A stretch of 5,254 nt of DNA from RGIG5579 sp045544655 (GTDB taxonomy: Bacteria > Bacillota > Clostridia > Oscillospirales > SIG627): positions 1-5,254 of the forward strand of contig JAZPZL010000020.1 in NCBI GenBank assembly GCA_045544655.1. Direction: 5' to 3'. Position numbers and translations under genes: made by a program. Below the pieces are notes generated by a model, which was not told the origin of the DNA, ran no database searches, and worked only from the letters and a program-made list of their open reading frames with translations. Shown one piece after another: positions 1 to 4,723 of the stretch (the stretch's first letter is position 1; every line of letters begins with the position of its first letter).

Positions 1-674
1 TGGCCTCCGACTTCCCGCTTTCTCACCCGCTTTTCTTCGATGCTTTCCCAGCCCTCGCCGGGATCGGAAACCGCCTCGTTTTTCAAAGGGGTATCGTACA
101 CCGCCTTTTTCAATTCAAATAAATGATCCTCCAGCGGATAAGCGCGGATCAAAAATCCACCGGGCTTTAGTACCCGAAGGTATTCCTCACGGGCAAAAGG
201 GGCAAACAAAGAAAGAATGCCGTCGGCTGAACCGCTTGCAAGAGGCATCCGATAAGCACTGCTGACGAAAACCGTAGCAGACTCTCTCATTTTCTTTGCC
301 ACCATTTTTGCGGCGTCCTTTGCAATATCAAAAGCGAAAAAGCTTACGCTCCCCACCTTTTCCGTCAAAGCGCGGCAGATCGAATCCGTATAATACCCTT
401 CACCGCAGCCTGCATCCACCAAGGTACAGCCGCTTCCAAACCGTTCCAGGCAAATCTCCTTCAAGGCATTCAGAAGATGCCCGTAATAGCCTTTATCCAA
501 AAAAGCGCGGCGGGCAAGAAGCATTGCCTTATCGTCACCGTGACCACCTGCGGAAGAGGAAAGCAACAGATTGAAATATCCTTCTTTTCCACGGTCAAAG
601 CTATGCCCTGCTTCGCAAAAAGCACGCTTCTCTTCCAGCTGCAAGGGACGGGAGCAAACCGGGCAGATCAGCAT
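1..674 (-). CDS. rlmA: 23S rRNA (guanine-N1)-methyltransferase, RlmA family, 3' end cut by window edge
   Basis: SAM-dependent methyltransferase that modifies N1 of a guanine in hairpin 35 of 23S rRNA (G745 for RlmA-I, G748 for RlmA-II/TlrB of Gram-positives). I translated 224 codons from the ATG at 672-674. The N-terminal zinc finger is present (C4, C7, C20, H24), followed by the family's FDRGKEGYFNLL segment (26-37) and an ARRAFLDKGYY stretch (54-64). SAM motif I is VDAGCGEGYYT (86-96), and LKPGG lies further on before an IRAYP strand. E. coli RlmA has about 269 residues, so roughly the last 45 are missing here. The start is fixed by the first zinc cysteine at residue 4. The ATG overlaps the end of the upstream carbonic-anhydrase-like gene by 7 bases; AGGAA (677-681) lies too close and AAGGAA (686-691) rather far, so translational coupling is likely. 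Family assignment is firm. Subtype II would be expected in a Gram-positive but is not proven. Confidence 0.93.
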   Translation of the reverse strand, partial: MLICPVCSRPLQLEEKRAFCEAGHSFDRGKEGYFNLLLSSSAGGHGDDKAMLLARRAFLDKGYYGHLLNALKEICLERFGSGCTLVDAGCGEGYYTDSICRALTEKVGSVSFFAFDIAKDAAKMVAKKMRESATVFVSSAYRMPLASGSADGILSLFAPFAREEYLRVLKPGGFLIRAYPLEDHLFELKKAVYDTPLKNEAVSDPGEGWESIEEKRVRKREVGG

Positions 675-1180
675 TCTTCCTGATATTCCTTGGCAAGAGA
701 CACGTACAATTGAGCGTTGGCAAGGATTTTTTGCTTTCCTTCCTCGTCAAGCTGACGCACGATCTTTGCGGGAACACCCACGCAAAGAGAACCATCGGGA
801 ATCACCTGATTCTCCTTGATCAAAGCACCTGCACCGATCAAACAGCCCTTACCGATCACAGCGCCGTTCAGCACGCAAGCTCCCATACCGATCATCGTTC
901 CGTCTCCCACGGTACAGCCGTGAACGATGGCGTTGTGTCCAACGGTAACGTTTTTCCCCAGAACGACCGGACAGGACTTGGAAACGTGAACGGTGGCATT
1001 GTCCTGCACATTGGAATTCTCTCCGATCACAATAGAGTTTTCATCCCCGCGAAGCACGGCACCGTACCAAATATTTGCGCCGTTTTCCAGCGTAACGTTA
1101 CCGATCAACGCCGCATTTTCCGCAACGAAGGTATTCTCTGCGATCACGGGCTTTTTTCCTTGATAAGAACGGATCATCAT
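668..1180 (-). CDS. Gamma-carbonic-anhydrase-like hexapeptide-repeat protein (YrdA/PaaY type)
   Basis: A 170-residue left-handed parallel beta-helix protein, expected to form a trimer in the cytosol. Hexapeptide turns run from about residue 12 to 135 (for example LIGNVTL, VTVGHNAIV, AVIGKGCLIGAGALI), followed by a C-terminal helix. The three metal-binding histidines of gamma carbonic anhydrases are all there: H65 in ATVHVS, and H82 and H87 in VGHNAIVHGC. R44 and D46 of LRGD and Q59-D60 also match the family. CO2 hydration is therefore possible, but many YrdA-type relatives have no shown activity, so the substrate stays open. An in-frame GTG at 1196-1198 would add six residues, but AAAGGAG at 1185-1191 lies inside that extension and fits the ATG at 1178-1180 (4-base spacing) or the next ATG at 1175-1177 (7 bases). 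It is the first gene after the cps terminator and overlaps rlmA by 7 bases, so the two probably form one transcript. Confidence 0.9.
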   Translation of the reverse strand: MMIRSYQGKKPVIAENTFVAENAALIGNVTLENGANIWYGAVLRGDENSIVIGENSNVQDNATVHVSKSCPVVLGKNVTVGHNAIVHGCTVGDGTMIGMGACVLNGAVIGKGCLIGAGALIKENQVIPDGSLCVGVPAKIVRQLDEEGKQKILANAQLYVSLAKEYQEEC

Positions 1181-1184
1181 TTTT

Positions 1185-1191
1185 CTCCTTT
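1185..1191 (-). promoter_or_regulatory. Ribosome binding site of the gamma-carbonic-anhydrase-like gene
   Basis: AAAGGAG on the minus strand, 4 bases before the ATG at 1180 and 7 before the ATG at 1177. It decides against the upstream in-frame GTG at 1198, which would place this motif inside the coding region. Confidence 0.75.
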
Positions 1192-1202
1192 GATTCACTA
1201 AC

Positions 1203-1208
1203 AGTATA
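1203..1208 (-). promoter_or_regulatory. Possible -10 element for the carbonic-anhydrase-like gene and rlmA
   Basis: TATACT on the minus strand differs from TATAAT at one position and lies just downstream of the cps terminator hairpin. Transcription would start near 1196, leaving a leader of about 16 bases with the AAAGGAG site. No good -35 is seen: 17 bases upstream is TTCGGT, which falls inside the hairpin. A promoter is needed here if the hairpin stops cps transcription, but this box is only a candidate. Confidence 0.35.
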
Positions 1209-1210
1209 GA

Positions 1211-1246
1211 TAGAAAACCGGTGGCACCGAAGCACCACCGTATTTT
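1211..1246 (-). terminator. Intrinsic terminator after cpsB, UUCG-capped hairpin
   Basis: Bases 1219-1240 form a 9-pair stem (CGGTGG against CCACCG, then two G-U pairs and a C-G pair) closed by a C(UUCG)G tetraloop in the minus-strand RNA. It begins 7 bases past the cpsB stop. On the minus strand it is followed by GGTTTTCTAT, a modest U-rich tract. On the plus strand the hairpin is followed by TATTTTT, so it could work in both directions, although no plus-strand gene runs into it here. Confidence 0.8.
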
Positions 1247-1951
1247 TCACAAAACAAACAATCGAGATTTCGCCTCGAGACTCATTTTTTTCGAGAAGCC
1301 TTTATGCAACCGTTCCGCGCGCATAAGCAGCTTTTCTTTTTCCGCGGCGGAAAGAGCGCTATGATGCACATCCTCTCCCAAAAAATCCAAAAAGCCAAGC
1401 TCATAAAGACGAACGGCATGACGGCGGGAAAAGAAGCCTTGTAATGCGGAAAGATTCATCTGAAAACAGCATCCCATTTTCTTCAGTTGCTCCAAAAGAT
1501 GAGGATTCTTCCACAAAAACGGATAACGGTCAATATGAGCCAAAACCGGAATCACGTCAAAATCCTCAATCAGCCGGAGCAAACGGTATTTCATTGCATC
1601 CGTAAAATAAGAACTGTACTCCAGCTCGGTCAACATATATCGGGTCCCCTCGTAGCACAGAGGTGCAAGGGTGGAATTGTTCAGCAGGGTTTCACTGAGA
1701 TATACTTCAGCGCCAAGGGAAAGCACAAACTTTTCCGCTTCCGGCAGGGCTGAAAGCGCTTGAAAAGCACCTGACCTTCTTCTGACGAAAGAGGCAATAG
1801 AACCCTTGTAAGGGTAATAGTGAGGGGTAAAGGCAAGATGCGTTATGCCGCTCTGATGCAAGCCACGCAGGAGCTGCTGTGTCTCCTTAAGGCTTCGCGC
1901 GCCATCGTCAATCCCGAAAAGGATGTGCGAATGAACATCGGCAAACATCAT
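1247..1951 (-). CDS. cpsB: Tyrosine-protein phosphatase of the PHP family (CpsB/YwqE)
   Basis: A 234-residue metal-dependent phosphotyrosine phosphatase, the partner that dephosphorylates the tyrosine kinase encoded just upstream. The PHP-domain metal ligands known from pneumococcal CpsB can be matched one by one: H7 and H9 (DVHSH), D16 (IDDGA), H44 (TPHYYP), E82 (LGAEVY), E109 (TELEYS), H139 (AHIDRY), and D194 and H196 (EDVHH). R142 and the QMN strand (164-166) also fit. The usual SDAH/SDMH final motif is EDVH here; the ligands are kept. There is no signal peptide or membrane segment, so it is cytosolic. The length is slightly below the usual 240-255. The ATG at 1949-1951 directly follows the TAA of cpsD with no base between, and a second ATG follows at once. 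The nearest Shine-Dalgarno-like sequence, AAGGAAG, is about 14 bases upstream, which suggests translation coupled to cpsD. The terminator hairpin lies just after the stop. Confidence 0.93.
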   Translation of the reverse strand: MMFADVHSHILFGIDDGARSLKETQQLLRGLHQSGITHLAFTPHYYPYKGSIASFVRRRSGAFQALSALPEAEKFVLSLGAEVYLSETLLNNSTLAPLCYEGTRYMLTELEYSSYFTDAMKYRLLRLIEDFDVIPVLAHIDRYPFLWKNPHLLEQLKKMGCCFQMNLSALQGFFSRRHAVRLYELGFLDFLGEDVHHSALSAAEKEKLLMRAERLHKGFSKKMSLEAKSRLFVL

Positions 1952-2731
1952 TTATTCAGATTGTTCTTCCTTGTTTTCATCGGAAGAAGAGGACGTGTCC
2001 TCCTCGGTCTTTCCGTAACCGTATCGGCCGTAACCGTATCTTCCGTAGCCGTATCGGCTGTAACGCTTCCCATAGCCGCCCTTTTGCTGCTGAACGCCGT
2101 TGGCAACTGCTCCCAGGATCTTACCGCCGACAAATTCCAATTGATCAATGGCGCGGCGAACCTCCTTGCGGTCGGTATACTTGGGACGGATCACCAAAAT
2201 GATTCCGTCTGTAACCGGTACCACGGAAAGCGCATCGGAAACCAGTGTGACGGGAGGCGTATCCAAAATGATAAAATCGTACTGATCCTTAAAGGATCTG
2301 ATCAGCTCCAGTGTTCCTTCACTGGCGATCATTTCCGCAGGATTGGGAGAAATGGTACCGGCACAAATCACGTCAAGACCGGGGAAAACATCCCTGTGGA
2401 CCACTTCCTCAAGGGTATTAAAGCCGCTGAGGTAATTGGTAAGACCGGGCGTATTGCTCTTTTTCAGAATACGATGAATATGAGGATTGCGCAGATCCAG
2501 GTCAATCAAAAGCACCTTCTTGTTGCTTCTTGCAATGGAAAAGGCGATGTTGGCGGAAGTGGTGGTCTTTCCCTCACCGGAAACGGAGCTTGTAAACATA
2601 ACGGTCTTACAACCGGGCTTTGCCAGAGAGAACATCAGATTGGTACGGATCGTACGGTATGCTTCCTTCGCGGCGAACAAACTGCCGGAAGCGGCGCCGT
2701 AAGACTTTCCGTATGGACGACTCTGTTTCAT
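1952..2731 (-). CDS. cpsD: Bacterial tyrosine kinase (BY-kinase) CpsD/YwqD, capsule or exopolysaccharide regulation
   Basis: A 259-residue cytosolic P-loop tyrosine kinase that autophosphorylates C-terminal tyrosines and, with its membrane adaptor CpsC, controls polysaccharide polymerisation and export. Walker A is SVSGEGKT (49-56), Walker A' is LLIDLDLR (74-81), and Walker B is IILDTPP (154-160). The oligomerisation motif ExxRxxR is E23-R26-R29. The C-terminal tail carries eight tyrosines between residues 220 and 239, mostly in three exact RYGYG units (226-240), followed by an acidic Ser/Glu-rich end. The N-terminus also has a small YGKSYG motif (7-12), similar to YGKRY at 220-224. Its start codon abuts the cpsC stop; the G-rich stretch at the end of cpsC (six G at 2739-2744, then AAG) serves as ribosome binding site. 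Kinase and adaptor are separate genes, as in Firmicutes. MinD/ParA-like ATPases share the P-loop, but the A' motif, tyrosine tail and neighbours settle the call. Confidence 0.95.
   Translation of the reverse strand: MKQSRPYGKSYGAASGSLFAAKEAYRTIRTNLMFSLAKPGCKTVMFTSSVSGEGKTTTSANIAFSIARSNKKVLLIDLDLRNPHIHRILKKSNTPGLTNYLSGFNTLEEVVHRDVFPGLDVICAGTISPNPAEMIASEGTLELIRSFKDQYDFIILDTPPVTLVSDALSVVPVTDGIILVIRPKYTDRKEVRRAIDQLEFVGGKILGAVANGVQQQKGGYGKRYSRYGYGRYGYGRYGYGKTEEDTSSSSDENKEEQSE
2012..2056 (-). repeat. Three tandem 15-bp units encoding RYGYG in the CpsD tail
   Basis: Three consecutive 15-base units, each read as Arg-Tyr-Gly-Tyr-Gly. They differ only at silent positions (CGA or AGA for Arg, GGC or GGT, TAC throughout). 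A fourth, degenerate unit (RYS) lies directly upstream. The period is a multiple of three, so gain or loss of a unit would keep the frame and change the number of phosphorylatable tyrosines. Confidence 0.9.
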
Positions 2732-3409
2732 TTATCTTCCCCCCTTCTTATTGTTCTCGGAAAAATCGGGAACGGTACCGAATACCGGAATCCCGAAAAG
2801 CTGTGTGATTTCATCGGGCGTCTTGATACTGTTATCCAGGAACTCCTTCAGGAGAACCAAAAAGCACCCTACGAGAAAGCCCAGGATCAAGCCGATGATA
2901 CCCACCTTCAGAGAGCTGGAGCCAACGGGGAAGGTGGGAAGCGTGGGATTCTCGATCACTTCCAAAACACCCACGTCTGCAAAGCTGTCAACCTGCTCAG
3001 GAGCCTTTTCAGCAACGGAAAGAGCTACGTTGTAAGCAAGGTTGGGATCCGTCGTCTGAACTTTCACAAAGAACGAAGAGGTTTCCTCTACCACGGAAGA
3101 AAACCGCAGCATAGCGGAGATCTCCTTGGGCGTAATGTTTACTCCCGTATCCTCCAAAAGATCCTTGGATACCATTTCGTAAAACTCGTTTACGTTCAAA
3201 AATTCCACGTACTGGGGGGCAACCGAGGTTCCCAGCGTGGGAGAGGTCTCCATACCGCTGGCGTAAAACTTAACGTTCGCAACGTAGGTAGGAGCAACGA
3301 AATAACTGTTGTAAACGAAGGCACCGACACCGAATACGATCGATACCGCCAAAATGAATACGATCGCTTTCGTGATCAGTTCCCATACATTTTTCAATGA
3401 AATCTCCAC
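2732..3409 (-). CDS. cpsC: Polysaccharide co-polymerase / BY-kinase adaptor CpsC (YwqC, Wzz-type)
   Basis: A 225-residue inner-membrane protein with two membrane helices (about 15-33 and 167-187) flanking an extracellular Wzz-like domain. The second helix is preceded by the family's proline-rich stretch ENPTLPTFP (153-161). After it comes a short cytoplasmic tail, LDNSIKTPDEITQLFGIPVFGTVP (191-214 overall), the part that in relatives contacts and activates the kinase. It sets chain length and docks CpsD at the membrane. The start is GTG at 3407-3409, with AAAGGA at 3420-3425 ten bases upstream. A TTG at 3395-3397 has GTGGAG six bases before it and is an alternative, but it would lose the EISL segment that I recall as common near the start of relatives. 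The stop TAA is directly followed by the cpsD ATG. The gene follows the sugar kinase by 42 bases. Confidence 0.92.
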   Translation of the reverse strand: MEISLKNVWELITKAIVFILAVSIVFGVGAFVYNSYFVAPTYVANVKFYASGMETSPTLGTSVAPQYVEFLNVNEFYEMVSKDLLEDTGVNITPKEISAMLRFSSVVEETSSFFVKVQTTDPNLAYNVALSVAEKAPEQVDSFADVGVLEVIENPTLPTFPVGSSSLKVGIIGLILGFLVGCFLVLLKEFLDNSIKTPDEITQLFGIPVFGTVPDFSENNKKGGR

Positions 3410-3419
3410 TTTTTTCTAA

Positions 3420-3425
3420 TCCTTT
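3420..3425 (-). promoter_or_regulatory. Ribosome binding site candidate for the GTG start of cpsC
   Basis: AAAGGA on the minus strand, ten bases before the GTG at 3409. The spacing is long. A rival site, GTGGAG at 3404-3409, would serve the TTG at 3397. Confidence 0.45.
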
Positions 3426-3450
3426 CTTAAAACACGTTTTCACAAAAGGG

Positions 3451-3456
3451 ATTATA
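3451..3456 (-). promoter_or_regulatory. Possible -10 box for cpsCDB overlapping the upstream stop codon
   Basis: A perfect TATAAT on the minus strand overlaps the TAA stop of the sugar kinase gene. Transcription would begin near 3444, giving a leader of about 35 bases before cpsC. No TTGACA-like sequence is present 16-18 bases upstream, and no TG extension, so a real promoter is uncertain. The other reading is that cpsCDB are co-transcribed with the kinase gene. Confidence 0.3.
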
Positions 3457-4564
3457 CCCCGGCAATACTGCGATTGATCTCTTGCATTTGCTCGTACTTT
3501 TTCTTCATATCCAGAGCAAGAGCCAGCTGATTTCTGCCGCGCTCCAAATTATGCTTCTCACGCAAGGTCTTGAAATACGGATCCCCCAGGAGATAGTCCT
3601 CCAGGAAACGGGCAACAAGCTCAAACGTCATGGTCAGAGCGCCCAGTGCCAGGCTATCCAATTCCGCGGGCGTACAAAAATCCTTACACACGGAAATGAA
3701 TCCTTCCGCAAAGGCACGGTACATCTCCAGATCCAAAGAAACCTGAGACAGATCCGGATCATCCTCTGCAGCCGTGTTGGCGGAAAAGCGGATCGCATCT
3801 CCGAAATCGTAGGCACAAAGTCCGGGGGTAACGGTATCAAGATCAATGACGCACACCGCTTCGCCGGTTTCTCTGTGAATCAGAATATTGTTATACTTGG
3901 TATCGTTGTGAGTCACACGCACGGGGAGGATTCCCGCCGCGCGGTCTGCCTCCAGCTTGGACCAGATCTCGCGATTCTCTTCGATAATTGCGATCTCTTT
4001 CTCGATCTCACAACGACGACCCATGGGATCCTTTTCGCACGCATCGAAAAAGCGCTTCATACGAACGGGGGTATTGTGAAAATCAGGCATCGTATCGTTC
4101 AGCTCATCCATGGGAAAATCGCAAAGCTGCTTCTGAAACAGTCCGAAGGAATAGCCCGCGTTACGCAAAACGTCGGGATCTCCTGCCTGATCGTAGGTAA
4201 CGGTATTGTCAATGTAACGGTACACGCGCCAGAAGTTCTCTTCATCCTCGAAGTAATAGTTGGCACCGTCCTCGCGCTTGAGGAAGTCCAGCACTCTTCC
4301 GTTGGGATCCGTCCCCTCTGCGATCAATTTCTCGCGGATATGCCCCGTGACCTTGTCGATATTTTTCATAATTCCCACGGGATCCCGGAACACGTAGGTG
4401 TTGATTCTCTGCAATACAAAGCTATCGCTTTTTCCCCGATGGCGGATATCCACGCGGTGAGTGGAATTGATGTTACCGCTATGAAACGTCTCAACGCGAA
4501 ACGTATCAAAGGAAACACCGAATTTTTTCAACACCGATGCGATTCTCTTGCTGTCGTAATTCAT
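3452..4564 (-). CDS. nahK: NahK-like sugar 1-kinase (N-acetylhexosamine kinase type, APH/choline kinase fold)
   Basis: A 370-residue cytosolic kinase that resembles, from memory, Bifidobacterium longum N-acetylhexosamine 1-kinase NahK (about 359 residues) along most of its length: GNINSTH near the N-terminus (30-36), LQRIN (51-55), WRVYRYI (112-118), RVTHNDTKYNNIL (216-228), IDLDTVTPG (240-248), DFGDAIRFSANTA and YLLGDPYF. The catalytic base should be D221 of HND, with N226 and D241 as Mg-ATP ligands. NahK uses ATP to phosphorylate GlcNAc or GalNAc at C1, giving precursors for UDP-sugars. Many relatives are annotated only as aminoglycoside phosphotransferase; resistance is unlikely for this subgroup. 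The ATG at 4562-4564 has AGGA (4573-4576) eight bases upstream. It lies behind its own good promoter and 42 bases before cpsC, so its product may feed surface polysaccharide synthesis, although that is inferred. The exact sugar cannot be read from the sequence. Confidence 0.82.
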   Translation of the reverse strand: MNYDSKRIASVLKKFGVSFDTFRVETFHSGNINSTHRVDIRHRGKSDSFVLQRINTYVFRDPVGIMKNIDKVTGHIREKLIAEGTDPNGRVLDFLKREDGANYYFEDEENFWRVYRYIDNTVTYDQAGDPDVLRNAGYSFGLFQKQLCDFPMDELNDTMPDFHNTPVRMKRFFDACEKDPMGRRCEIEKEIAIIEENREIWSKLEADRAAGILPVRVTHNDTKYNNILIHRETGEAVCVIDLDTVTPGLCAYDFGDAIRFSANTAAEDDPDLSQVSLDLEMYRAFAEGFISVCKDFCTPAELDSLALGALTMTFELVARFLEDYLLGDPYFKTLREKHNLERGRNQLALALDMKKKYEQMQEINRSIAGV

Positions 4565-4572
4565 ACAAAAAA

Positions 4573-4576
4573 TCCT
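4573..4576 (-). promoter_or_regulatory. Ribosome binding site of the sugar kinase gene
   Basis: AGGA on the minus strand, eight bases before the ATG at 4564, in an otherwise A/T-rich leader. It supports this start. Confidence 0.7.
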
Positions 4577-4623
4577 ATTCTGTTTTTTGTTTTTTTCTTT
4601 TCATCCGGAAAGACGAAAACGCA

Positions 4624-4649
4624 AAATAAACCACTATAGTAGTTTATTT
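4624..4649. promoter_or_regulatory. 26-base near-perfect palindrome at the transcription start, candidate operator
   Basis: An A/T-rich inverted repeat whose half-site on the plus strand is AAATAAACCACTA, mirrored by TAGTAGTTTATTT. Only one of 13 pairs fails to match (C at 4632 against A at 4641 on the plus strand). The two-fold axis falls between 4636 and 4637, about +12 relative to the start predicted from the promoter. Operators that block initiation or escape often sit there. It could also fold as an RNA stem-loop at the very 5' end of the transcript (one G-U pair on the minus strand), or act as a weak terminator for pfkA. The base composition and placement favour a repressor site. I do not recognise the regulator family. 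Confidence 0.6.
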
Positions 4650-4654
4650 GTGTT

Positions 4655-4683
4655 ATTATACCACCATCCGTACAGAAAAGCAA
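4655..4683 (-). promoter_or_regulatory. Sigma-A-type promoter upstream of the sugar kinase / cps unit
   Basis: On the minus strand: TTGCTT (4678-4683) as -35, a 17-base spacer, and TATAAT (4655-4660) as a perfect -10 with the TG extension (TGGTATAAT). The predicted start is near 4648, giving a leader of about 84 bases to the kinase ATG. The -35 matches three of six consensus bases, and the extended -10 makes up for this. Confidence 0.75.
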
Positions 4684-4723
4684 GTGTTTTTTTCGGGTAC
4701 AAAACAGGGAAACGGGTAACGGA

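Noticed and set aside
710..1201. Plus-strand open frame of 163 codons opposite the carbonic-anhydrase-like gene
   Set aside because: A shadow of the hexapeptide-repeat gene, whose metal ligands and ribosome site are clear on the minus strand.
2739..2744. Run of six G on the coding strand at the end of cpsC as a phase-variation tract
   Set aside because: The run is short, sits four codons before the stop, and is explained by its role as ribosome binding site for cpsD. A one-base slip would not create a fusion with cpsD.
1820..3400. Open frame of 526 codons on the plus strand opposite cpsB, cpsD and cpsC
   Set aside because: It is codon-for-codon in register with three well-supported minus-strand genes and stays open only because these genes almost never use TTA, CTA or TCA. 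The translation has no recognisable domain and ends where cpsC uses a TCA codon.
3452..4564. Aminoglycoside resistance phosphotransferase
   Set aside because: The APH fold is shared, but length and motifs along the protein follow NahK-type sugar kinases, and the neighbours are not resistance genes.
3482..4639. Open frame of 385 codons on the plus strand opposite the sugar kinase gene
   Set aside because: Same in-register antisense effect. It covers the kinase gene almost exactly, runs into its promoter region, and shows no protein family features.
4661..4723. Search for a terminator after pfkA, including ATCCGT (4666-4671) facing ACGGAT (4719-4724)
   Set aside because: The six-base arms are 47 bases apart and no U-tract follows on the minus strand. 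The two CGGGTA copies nearby are direct, not inverted.
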